6,856 nucleotides of DNA from Gemmatimonadota bacterium (GTDB lineage: Bacteria > Gemmatimonadota > Gemmatimonadetes > Gemmatimonadales > Gemmatimonadaceae): the NCBI GenBank assembly GCA_003222065.1, contig QHUV01000414.1:1-6856 (forward strand), read 5' to 3'. The stretch's first letter is position 1. The number at the start of each line of letters is the position of its first letter. The notes beneath the pieces are model-generated. The model had not been told where the DNA came from and ran no database searches. It saw nothing but the letters and a program-made list of their open reading frames with translations. The translations under genes were made by a program, and so were the position numbers. This document shows, piece after piece, positions 1-5,469 of the stretch.

Positions 1-88
1 TATGGAGCCCGGCTCCGTCTTTCTCGACAAGCCATTCACCTTCGAGACACTCATCCGAAAGGTCCGAGAGGCCTTGGCTGCTGCGTAG
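1..88 (+). CDS. C-terminal end of a receiver (response-regulator) domain protein, partial
   Basis: This is the 3' end of a gene that begins outside the window. The frame starting at base 2 reads 28 residues (MEPGSVFLDKPFTFETLIRK, then VREALAAA) and stops at TAG 86-88. FLDKPF carries the conserved lysine and the following proline of the last strand of a CheY-like receiver domain, and the stretch ending KVREAL is the usual final helix. The protein is therefore a response regulator or, since the chain stops straight after the receiver, quite possibly a hybrid sensor histidine kinase with a C-terminal receiver. The phospho-acceptor aspartate and any output domain lie upstream, so partner and target cannot be named. 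The ATG at 2-4 is only an internal methionine. The stop codon lies inside the first unit of the heptad repeat array, and the gene converges on the M56 peptidase gene. Confidence 0.8.
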   Translation, partial: MEPGSVFLDKPFTFETLIRKVREALAAA

Positions 89-182
89 AGCGTGGAGCGT
101 AGAGGGTAGAGCGTAGGGCGTTGAGCGTGCTTCGGATGTGGTCTACGCTCCACGCTCCACGCTCCACGCTCCACGCTCTACG
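84..182. repeat. Inverted heptad repeat arrays between convergent genes; probable bidirectional terminator
   Basis: The left arm (84-126) is about six copies of a 7-bp unit of the form GCGTRGA. The right arm (141-182) is the reverse complement of about six copies. The outermost 17 bp, CGTAGAGCGTGGAGCGT, are identical at 84-100 (+ strand) and 166-182 (- strand). Laid against each other the arms match at roughly 35 of 42 positions, with a loop of about 15 nt at 126-140. The left array is more diverged (variants GGGTAGA, GCGTAGG, GCGTTGA), while the right array has four successive perfect TCCACGC units. Both stop codons, TAG 86-88 on + and TAG 180-178 on -, are made by the repeat. A long RNA stem directly after both stops suits a bidirectional terminator or an RNA 3'-end stabiliser, although there is no T-tract. 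That role is inferred. Confidence 0.75.
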
Positions 183-2892
183 ACGCGACGATTGCTTCCA
201 TCACGCGGCGATACTCACCATCGGACGATAGTGACCGCGTGACGCGCATGAACGATTCACGCACCGCGGCATTCGTGAGCAGATGCAGTCGCGCGATCGA
301 GAGAAGCAGCTCGGCTTTCTCCCCGTCGGACGAGATCCCTCGCGCCGCATCGAGCACCGCGAACAGCACGCTCAAGCGCTGAGCGTACGGCAATGCGTCA
401 CAAAGGACGCCGCGCTTCTCACCGTCCGAGCTGATCGTTTGCGTGACGTCGAAGAATGCCTTCCTCAGCGCCTCGTCCTCACCGGCGAGGTACCGTTTAA
501 CTGTCGCGTGGAGGAAGCCGGCCTTTTCGCCATCGCTCGAGATCGAGCGCGCCTGTCGCATCGCGACAAGCAGCATGTCATGGTCGCCTTCGAGTGCGTA
601 TTGCTGTAGCACGCCACGCTTCTCTCCGTCCGACGAGATGTGCTCCACCGCGCTGCTCATCGCCTCGGCCATCGGCCGGGACATACGGCCCATCTTCCCC
701 ATCTCACTCAAGAGCGCACTCAATTCGCTGTCGCTCTCGGCGAGGTCGCTTCCTGCCTGCCGCATCACTCGCTCGGCGTCGTCGTCGGAGAGGCGACCTT
801 GATGGATGAGTGCGTCGTACGCGGCACGCTTGGCACTGGTGCTCTGCGTGCGCTTGATGTCAGCGAGAACGGCGGCGATCCCACCATCGCGACGCAGCAA
901 GGCGACGCGCTGCCGAGCATTCAGTCCGCTTTCGCGCAGGATGTCGGGAAGGATTCCCTCCAGCCAGGCACGTCCTTCGTCGTCATAGCTCGCGCGCTCT
1001 CCGTCGACGCTATATGCATAACGAGGGCCCTCGTTGTCGCCGGCGGTAACAACGAGCTCGCGGTCAGAGCGCTCGCGCCGTTCGCGAATGTAGAATCGGC
1101 CGTCCGGACTGACGCTGCGGATTGCACGCTCGTCAGGCGAAAACTCGACGGTTCCCCACACCGCCACCTGCAGACAACGGCCGGCGCTCGAGCTGATGTA
1201 CTGGAAGCTGCTGTTGTCGTCGTCGCTCGACTGGTGAATCGATGTCGAGGTGCCGCTCTTCCGCAGTGACACCGAGCTGCAGGAAGCGCCGTTGCCGCTC
1301 GACCAAGAAGATGTTCCGGTGGATGGCACGGGCGCCGATGCCGCTGTGGCGACGGCTGCAGCACTGGTAGCCGCCTCCGTAGCCGCGGTCGACGCTTCCG
1401 CGGCCGCCGCGGCTACGGTGGCACGCGCCTCTTGCGCAGCGTCGAGTGAAGCAAGGACTGCTTCCAGCTCCGGCTGCGCGGCGCGAATTCGCTCTTCAAT
1501 CTCGGGTTGAGCCGCACGGATCTTGTCCTGGAGCTCCGCGGCGAGACCGCGCTCGTCGAGCAAACGTGTGAGAGATGGTGTCTGATCGGCGATCGTCCCC
1601 CCGAAGGAGTCTGCACGCCGTGCGACGGGCCGGAAGGCCGCGAGTGGGACGAGCAAGAGCAGTGAGCAGAGGGCGAGCCCTAACGCCGGCGCACTTCGCA
1701 ACGACGCGCGGTCTTGAGCTGGATCGAGAATCGCCTGCATGCGTGCCTCGAGCTCGTCGGGACGCGCCATCGCTAGCGCGGCAAAGGCAGGTTGTGCGGC
1801 GTGCCCACGCCTGCCTAACGCGCGCACCATCGCCAACAAGTCCGCCGCGTACGTCGACGCCGGCGTCCCTTCCCGCAGCACGTAATCGTCGCATGCGTGC
1901 TCGCGCTCGACACGCATCCGATGCGCGGCGAGCCACACGAATGGATCGAACCAGAACGCGGCGAGGACCAGTTGCGCAACGAGCTGCGTGAACGCGTCGA
2001 CGCGCTTGACGTGGGCCATCTCATGCACGAGAACGTAGCGGCGGCGCTCATCTGCCCAGTCGTCGGCGTCGTCAGGCAGTAGCACGACCGGATAGACGAT
2101 GCCCCACGTCACGGGGATGCCGAATCGTCCACTGCGGAGCAGCGTCATCGGCCGCGCGACGCCGAGCCGCGTCGCCACGCGCTGCGTGAGCGAGAGCCAA
2201 CGACCGTCATCGACCCGCTCGCTGCGACGTGCCAATCGAGAGACGGCAAACGTGCCAGCGATGAAGCGGCCGAAGATCGCGAGAGCGCCGAGAAGCCACA
2301 CGACTGCGCCGGTGCGCAGCCACCACGAGGTCGCCCGACTGCGTAACGACCGAACAGTGCCGAGCAGGCTAAAGCGTGGCGCCGCCTCGAAGCTATAGCC
2401 ACCACCACCGGCAAAAACGGTCGCTGTCGTGGCCCGCGCTCGCCGCGCGGCTCGCGTTGCCGCGCGCGCAATGTGGGATCTGAGGTACGCGCGCCCTTCT
2501 CCGACGCCCGCACCCTCTCCGCGTCCTTCGCCCGTGGCGATCACGATCGGCATCGGCGCGACGGCCGGCGCCGGCGGGGTGAACATCACGTCGAACGCGG
2601 CGGGAGCGGCAGCTGGCATAGGAGCCAGCGCTGGCACGAGCTCGAGACGGTCGATGAGCGGCACACGCCACGCCGGGAGCATCGCCGACATGACCGGAAG
2701 CGTGAGCTGGGCCAGCACCGCGCCGGCCCAGATCGCGTGGCGCGTGGCCGCCGAGCAGCGCCGGCAGAACATCACGGCGACGGCGGCCACGCCAAAGACC
2801 ACGACACCCTTGATCGCGGCGTCGGCAAGAATGGGGAGCAGACGAACCGCGGCCGCACCCGGAGACGCGAGAACATGCAATACACTGATCAT
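178..2892 (-). CDS. M56-family (BlaR1-like) membrane metallopeptidase with C-terminal SDGEK repeats
   Basis: This 904-residue protein is an integral-membrane zinc peptidase that should act as the signal-transducing partner of the BlaI-type repressor encoded just upstream. Hydrophobic segments lie at about 18-42, 53-72, 191-216 and 401-421. The zinc motif HEMAH is at residues 290-294, and the downstream EHACDD at 331-336 supplies the likely third ligand (Glu) of M56 enzymes. After the last membrane segment there is a charged helical stretch with a repeated IRAAQPE unit (about 450-485), an Ala/Thr-rich stretch (about 491-520), a Ser-rich linker with C538 and C573, a mixed beta-type region (about 570-640), and about seven repeats of 32-36 residues, five of them carrying SSDGEK/Y. 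No penicillin-binding sensor domain (STxK type) is visible, so the signal is probably not a classical beta-lactam. The ATG at 2892 follows the repressor stop by 2 bp and has a strong Shine-Dalgarno. Confidence 0.9.
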   Translation of the reverse strand: MISVLHVLASPGAAAVRLLPILADAAIKGVVVFGVAAVAVMFCRRCSAATRHAIWAGAVLAQLTLPVMSAMLPAWRVPLIDRLELVPALAPMPAAAPAAFDVMFTPPAPAVAPMPIVIATGEGRGEGAGVGEGRAYLRSHIARAATRAARRARATTATVFAGGGGYSFEAAPRFSLLGTVRSLRSRATSWWLRTGAVVWLLGALAIFGRFIAGTFAVSRLARRSERVDDGRWLSLTQRVATRLGVARPMTLLRSGRFGIPVTWGIVYPVVLLPDDADDWADERRRYVLVHEMAHVKRVDAFTQLVAQLVLAAFWFDPFVWLAAHRMRVEREHACDDYVLREGTPASTYAADLLAMVRALGRRGHAAQPAFAALAMARPDELEARMQAILDPAQDRASLRSAPALGLALCSLLLLVPLAAFRPVARRADSFGGTIADQTPSLTRLLDERGLAAELQDKIRAAQPEIEERIRAAQPELEAVLASLDAAQEARATVAAAAAEASTAATEAATSAAAVATAASAPVPSTGTSSWSSGNGASCSSVSLRKSGTSTSIHQSSDDDNSSFQYISSSAGRCLQVAVWGTVEFSPDERAIRSVSPDGRFYIRERRERSDRELVVTAGDNEGPRYAYSVDGERASYDDEGRAWLEGILPDILRESGLNARQRVALLRRDGGIAAVLADIKRTQSTSAKRAAYDALIHQGRLSDDDAERVMRQAGSDLAESDSELSALLSEMGKMGRMSRPMAEAMSSAVEHISSDGEKRGVLQQYALEGDHDMLLVAMRQARSISSDGEKAGFLHATVKRYLAGEDEALRKAFFDVTQTISSDGEKRGVLCDALPYAQRLSVLFAVLDAARGISSDGEKAELLLSIARLHLLTNAAVRESFMRVTRSLSSDGEYRRVMEAIVAS
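181..849 (-). repeat. Protein-level repeat region (ISSDGEK-type, period 32-36 aa) in the M56 protein
   Basis: Five clear copies of a motif like (I/L)SSDGE(K/Y) followed by a short helix-like segment begin at residues 752, 784, 820, 853 and 888. Two weaker copies can be aligned at about 682 (TQSTSAKRAAY) and 718 (AESDSELSALL). Spacings are 36, 34, 32, 36, 33 and 35 residues. The DNA of the copies differs at many synonymous positions while the motif is kept, which points to old repeats under protein-level selection and not to recent duplication. The period and the apparent helix-turn-helix pattern resemble an alpha-solenoid (HEAT/TPR-like) binding surface, which is an inference. By position it lies after the last membrane segment, where BlaR1 would carry its sensor. 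Confidence 0.8.
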
Positions 2893-2894
2893 GG

Positions 2895-3284
2895 CTACCG
2901 CCCCTCCTTCTTGGCTAGCTCGATACGCTCCACCATCCGATCAAGTTCGGCCTCGCTCACCTTGGTTCCCTTGAGGTCGAGCAACGCGGCCATCGCCTGC
3001 TCCGCGGAATTGTCAAAGAAGGTGCGCAAGAGATGCGCGAGCGCCGACCGACGCGCGCTCTCGCGCCGCGTTGTCGGAAAGTACACGTACGCGCGCCCCT
3101 CCTCCTCGTGCCTAACGTGTCCCTTGTCCTCGAGGGTGCGCAGCATGGCGCGTACCGCGGAGTAGCTGGGGGGCTCGGGCATCCCCTCGAGGACGTCGGC
3201 AGCCGTCGCGCGACCGACGCGAAAAAGGTGATCCATGATCTGCCGCTCGCGGCGGCTGAGGTGGACCCCGTCGTCGTGCGCCAT
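2895..3284 (-). CDS. BlaI/MecI-family winged-helix transcriptional repressor
   Basis: The 129-residue product has the usual length and layout of the BlaI/MecI (penicillinase repressor) family. The N-terminal winged helix spans about residues 9-70: a start helix LSRRERQIMDHLF, a second helix ATAADVLEGM, the recognition helix around SYSAVRAMLRTLEDKGHV, and the wing EEEGRAYVYFP. The C-terminal half (about 73-127) is the helical dimerisation region, with RTFFDNS at 87-93 near where family members are cut when the partner peptidase is activated. The start ATG at 3284 is preceded by GGAG (3292-3295) with 7 nt spacing. It is the first gene of an operon with the M56 peptidase (2-bp gap) and presumably represses that operon through the tandem dyads 45-80 bp upstream. 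The gene looks intact. Family assignment is firm; the genes it controls beyond the operon are unknown. Confidence 0.93.
   Translation of the reverse strand: MAHDDGVHLSRRERQIMDHLFRVGRATAADVLEGMPEPPSYSAVRAMLRTLEDKGHVRHEEEGRAYVYFPTTRRESARRSALAHLLRTFFDNSAEQAMAALLDLKGTKVSEAELDRMVERIELAKKEGR
2903..2909 (-). promoter_or_regulatory. Shine-Dalgarno of the M56 gene inside the repressor gene
   Basis: Read on the - strand this is AAGGAGG, a perfect ribosome-binding core, 10 nt before the ATG at 2892-2890. It lies in the last codons of the repressor gene. It fixes the M56 start and indicates translational coupling of the pair. Confidence 0.75.
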
Positions 3285-3327
3285 CGCTTCACTCCACTGG
3301 ACTGAAGGTCGTACCGCTAGGGGCTGC

Positions 3328-3361
3328 TGCTACGAAAGTAGCATATGCTAGAAAAATAGCA
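3328..3361. promoter_or_regulatory. Two tandem dyads (TGCTA-N6-TAGCA), likely BlaI-type operator of the repressor-peptidase operon
   Basis: The first dyad, TGCTA-CGAAAG-TAGCA, is at 3328-3343; the pairing extends to TGCTAC/GTAGCA around GAAA. The second, TGCTA-GAAAAA-TAGCA, is at 3346-3361. They are offset by exactly 18 bp, and the inner halves make a perfect 12-bp palindrome, TAGCATATGCTA (3339-3350). A further TAGC follows at 3363-3366. The centre CATATG resembles the known MecI/BlaI operators, which are built on TACATATGTA. The site is 43-77 bp upstream of the repressor start, in an AT-rich island of otherwise GC-rich sequence, where the promoter should be. No good -35/-10 pair could be fixed; TATGCT on the - strand (3345-3340) is one possible -10. 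Autoregulation is inferred from the family. Confidence 0.6.
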
Positions 3362-3366
3362 ATAGC

Positions 3367-3383
3367 GGCGAAATGGTCTCGCC
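3367..3383 (-). terminator. Possible weak terminator hairpin after the MFS gene
   Basis: GGCGA (3367-3371) and TCGCC (3379-3383) are complementary across a 7-nt loop. On the - strand the stem is followed about 11 nt later by a run of five T (3356-3352). The stem is only 5 bp and the T-run is displaced and shared with the operator, so this is a weak candidate for ending the MFS transcript before the repressor operon. Confidence 0.25.
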
Positions 3384-3417
3384 TTCCGGGTCGTAGCGCG
3401 AAGAACAGACCGCCTGG

Positions 3418-4491
3418 TCAGTGATCCACTGGAGCGGCCGGTTCATCAGCAAACGAGGCACTGCTGGAGGAAGCAATAGTCCGTTCCACCCCGCGCTCGC
3501 TGATCCACGCGCCCAACATTAGGCCCGCTGCGGCGAGACACAGGGCGAAGCACGTGTACCACAACCACACCGGCTTGACACTGTACAACAGCGTTCCGCC
3601 GATGGGCGCGAGCATGAGCCCAAGGCTGAAGGTGAAAGCCCACGCTGCCTGATACCGGCCACGCAGATGGGGAGGCGCGATGTCGGCGATGTAGGCGGCA
3701 CCTACTGGGGAGAAGACCATCTCGCCGAACGTCCAGATCACGACCGTGAGCGCGAGCGTGCCGGCGCTACTCGCGAGGCCGATTGCGCCGAAGCCGATGC
3801 CATTCAACACGAGTCCGACGGCGATGGCGATGAGCGCGGGCAGCCGGCGCGTGACCGTCGTCACGGACAGCTCGAGCAGGATGATCAGCAATCCGTTCAA
3901 CGACATGAGTGAACCGTAAATCACAGGGGTGTAGCCCGAACGAGCGAGATGTAGCGGAAACGTCGCATACGCTTGATGCACGACGAATGCGAGCGCCAAC
4001 GTGGCGACGAGCATCCTAACGAGTCGCGCGTCCGAGGCCATCCGCGATACCACGTTCCGCGTCAGCTCGCGCCGGTGCGGCTGGTGCCGATCCGCGGGCA
4101 GCGCGAAGTACGCCGCGCAACCGTAAATGATCGACGTCGAGGCGTCGCCGACGAACAGCCAGAGGAACGATCGCTGCGCCAGAAAGCCCGCCACCGCCGG
4201 CCCCGCGGCAACACCGGCATTTACAGCCAAGCGGTACATCGCGAATCCCGTGATGCGTCGCCCCTCCGGCGTGAGGTCGGCGATCAGCGCCGCCGATGCC
4301 ATGCTGCCGATCCCATATGCACTCAACGCCAGACCGGCGGCGGCTGGCGAATAGCCTCGGCTCGTCAGGTAGAAGACGAGAAATGCGAGGACGAAACTCC
4401 CGAAGCGATTGATGAAGGTGCCGCCGAACAGCACCCACGCCGGGCGCGGCAGCGCGCGAAGATCTTCCCAGAGCGATGAAGCATGGGGCAT
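3418..4491 (-). CDS. MFS (major facilitator superfamily) transporter, apparently lacking two membrane segments
   Basis: The 357-residue hydrophobic protein looks like a drug-efflux-type MFS permease of the inner membrane; its substrate cannot be told. The start LPRPAWVLFGGTFINRFGSF (14-33) is a typical TM1. About ten membrane segments can be drawn: 18-44, 51-72, 83-105, 109-131, 160-183, 190-209, 218-240, 244-270, 280-303 and 309-331. The second half therefore has six, but the first half only four. Around residues 60-72 the chain passes from the end of TM2 (SAYGIGSM) straight to ASAALIADLTPEGRR, which in relatives I recall belongs to the TM4-5 region. The motif A loop (GxLADRxGRR) that should lie between is not there. 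The reading frame is intact. The ATG at 4491 has no Shine-Dalgarno but a TATACT hexamer just upstream, so the mRNA may be leaderless. Whether the shortened protein transports anything is doubtful. Confidence 0.85.
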   Translation of the reverse strand: MPHASSLWEDLRALPRPAWVLFGGTFINRFGSFVLAFLVFYLTSRGYSPAAAGLALSAYGIGSMASAALIADLTPEGRRITGFAMYRLAVNAGVAAGPAVAGFLAQRSFLWLFVGDASTSIIYGCAAYFALPADRHQPHRRELTRNVVSRMASDARLVRMLVATLALAFVVHQAYATFPLHLARSGYTPVIYGSLMSLNGLLIILLELSVTTVTRRLPALIAIAVGLVLNGIGFGAIGLASSAGTLALTVVIWTFGEMVFSPVGAAYIADIAPPHLRGRYQAAWAFTFSLGLMLAPIGGTLLYSVKPVWLWYTCFALCLAAAGLMLGAWISERGVERTIASSSSASFADEPAAPVDH

Positions 4492-4496
4492 CGCTC

Positions 4497-4526
4497 AGTA
4501 TACCGACTAACAGCACCTAACTGCTG
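4497..4526 (-). promoter_or_regulatory. Possible leaderless promoter and dyad upstream of the MFS gene
   Basis: On the - strand TATACT (4502-4497) matches five of six bases of a sigma70-type -10 box and ends 5 nt before the ATG at 4491. A start about 6 nt downstream would fall on or beside the A of the ATG. No convincing -35 is seen at 16-19 nt. A dyad CAGCA-N6-TGCTG (4511-4526) lies over the spacer and -35 area and could be a regulator site. There is no ribosome-binding sequence before the ATG, which fits leaderless translation. Confidence 0.35.
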
Positions 4527-4677
4527 GCTTTCAGCGAAGGCAGGCACCCGGCGACCAGGTCATCCCTCTCTGTCATTCCTGACCCTTCCGACTCAAGGCT
4601 GGCGTCTCGAGGCTGCCTTCTCGAAACTGGGCTCTCTATCCTGGCGAGATTCCTGCCGAGGGACGGCGATTGGATCG
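4527..4677. other. Non-coding spacer between the small membrane protein gene and the MFS gene
   Basis: No reading frame with convincing codon bias was found here. A short perfect hairpin, GCGAT-TGG-ATCGC (4666-4678), touches the stop codon of the small membrane protein gene but has no T-run, so it is at best a weak 3' end signal. The stretch is pyrimidine-rich (around 4560-4600). Nothing else was recognised. Confidence 0.4.
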
Positions 4678-4962
4678 CTAGGCTGTTCCGCTTCCGATCT
4701 GCTTCCGCACATCGCGCGCGCCCGACGAAACGCCGGCGCCGACGCCAAGGCCGAAGAGGATCGCCGTCTTGATGCCGATCAGCGGAAGAAGCCAGGCGAC
4801 TGGAGCGGCGATGAGCATTGCGCCAACGCCGGCGATGAGCGGCGCTGCGAAATGCTGGACGGCGTCGACGAAACGAAGCTTACTCTGAACGAAGGATCGG
4901 GCTTGGAAGTAGCCAAACGCCGCAACGGCGAGAGCGATGGCCATGCTGATGATCGTGAACAC
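4678..4962 (-). CDS. Small membrane protein of unknown function
   Basis: With the GTG start at 4962 the product is 94 residues, beginning (M/V)FTIISMAIALAVAAFGYFQ. Three hydrophobic segments are visible: about 1-20, 38-60 and 62-79 (Gly/Ala-rich, GLGVGAGVSSG). They are joined by a charged loop (ARSFVQSKLRFVDAVQ) and followed by a basic tail (RDVRKQ), so it should sit in the inner membrane. I do not recognise a named family. The GTG was chosen because AGGAG (4970-4974) precedes it by 7 nt; the frame is open to an ATG at 5010, but that version would start with a non-hydrophobic MPAYGCTGN segment and has no ribosome-binding site. An internal ATG at 4944 would remove part of the first membrane segment. 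The gene is divergent from the gene at 5101. Confidence 0.75.
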   Translation of the reverse strand: MFTIISMAIALAVAAFGYFQARSFVQSKLRFVDAVQHFAAPLIAGVGAMLIAAPVAWLLPLIGIKTAILFGLGVGAGVSSGARDVRKQIGSGTA

Positions 4963-4969
4963 GTCTCGA

Positions 4970-4974
4970 CTCCT
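4970..4974 (-). promoter_or_regulatory. Shine-Dalgarno that fixes a GTG start
   Basis: AGGAG on the - strand, 7 nt before the GTG at 4962-4960, decides the start of the small membrane protein in favour of GTG over the upstream ATG at 5010. Confidence 0.65.
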
Positions 4975-5042
4975 GGTCAACGGATTTCCAGTGCACCCGT
5001 ACGCCGGCATCGGCGCACAGTTTCACCCTCGCGAATGACGAC

Positions 5043-5067
5043 ACCAGCGTCGTACGACGCGACTGGT
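5043..5067. promoter_or_regulatory. Palindrome in the divergent promoter region, possible operator
   Basis: GCGTCGTACGACGC (5047-5060) is a perfect 14-bp palindrome. It is flanked by ACCAG (5043-5047) and CTGGT (5063-5067), which are also complementary, although the right arm is displaced by 3 bp. It sits in the 138-bp spacer between the divergent genes starting at 4962 (-) and 5101 (+), which also holds whatever promoters they have; no clear -35/-10 pair was seen for either. An operator is a reasonable guess, but CG-rich palindromes also occur by chance in such DNA. Confidence 0.35.
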
Positions 5068-5100
5068 CCCGCGTCCGCGCTACGCGTAAGCTTAGCGGCT

Positions 5101-5463
5101 ATGCGACGCTCGACGAAGCAACCGGCCGGCCTTCCTGAACCCGTCCGCGACATGATCAACCTGCGCATCGTACGTCACGACCGCGAGCAGGTGCTTGCGG
5201 ACTGCGAGAGCTCCGTGCTCCCCAACAGCGGCGAAGTGCTGCAGCTCGACACCGTAGATTCGGATGGTGAGAAGCGCCGCCCGAGCACGCTGTGGCGGGT
5301 AGTCAGCGTGACCCTGCACGTTCCATCGCTGCAAAGTGCGCCGCGCAACGACGGGACAAAACACCAGGTCCTGCAGGTGGACGTCGAGGTTCTCCCCGAT
5401 GTCGCACTCGTTCCGGAGTTCGCGCACCATGCCGAGAAGGTGTTGTCTGAATCGCGCCTGTAG
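5101..5463 (+). CDS. Hypothetical protein upstream of the kinase gene
   Basis: This frame encodes 120 residues from ATG 5101, or 103 from ATG 5152 (MINLRIVRHDREQV). Neither start has a Shine-Dalgarno; the second begins directly in a beta-like segment and may be the true one. The codons favour G or C at the third position, as in the neighbours. The product looks like a small soluble beta-rich domain: NLRIVRHD, GEVLQLDTVDSDGE, STLWRVVSVTLHVPS and VLQVDVEVLPDVAL are probable strands, followed by a C-terminal helix (EFAHHAEKVL). I do not recognise its family. The TAG at 5461-5463 is followed after 6 nt by the ATG of the kinase gene in the same frame, so the two are probably co-transcribed and this protein may work with the kinase. 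It lies opposite a long - strand frame that I judge spurious. Confidence 0.65.
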   Translation: MRRSTKQPAGLPEPVRDMINLRIVRHDREQVLADCESSVLPNSGEVLQLDTVDSDGEKRRPSTLWRVVSVTLHVPSLQSAPRNDGTKHQVLQVDVEVLPDVALVPEFAHHAEKVLSESRL

Positions 5464-5469
5464 TGCGCG

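Noticed and set aside
84..182. CRISPR array or phage attachment site
   Set aside because: The units are 7 bp with no spacers, in facing orientation, with no cas genes, integrase or tRNA nearby.
640..1269. + strand frame of 209 codons opposite the M56 gene
   Set aside because: It is antisense to a gene with clear domains, and its composition is that of a mirrored coding strand.
178..2892. True BlaR1 beta-lactam sensor
   Set aside because: The peptidase part fits, but no STxK-type penicillin-binding motif or fold pattern is seen in the C-terminal half, and no beta-lactamase gene is nearby.
2473..3165. + strand frame of 230 codons opposite the M56 start and repressor gene
   Set aside because: Arg/His-rich low-complexity translation, antisense to two confidently identified genes that share an operon.
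4560..4680. Degenerate dispersed intergenic repeat (TGTCATTCC... with ...GAGATTCC)
   Set aside because: A loose resemblance to intergenic repeats of soil bacteria was noticed, but the arms do not pair with each other and no second copy is in the window.
4483..5100. Upstream + strand extension of the frame that ends at 5463
   Set aside because: This part is antisense to the MFS start and the small membrane protein gene and has no protein-like pattern. Only the portion from 5101 (or 5152) looks like real coding sequence.
5254..5280. SDGEKRR in the unknown protein as a relative of the M56 SDGEK repeats
   Set aside because: It is a single copy in a predicted beta hairpin with different surroundings, so I take the match as chance.
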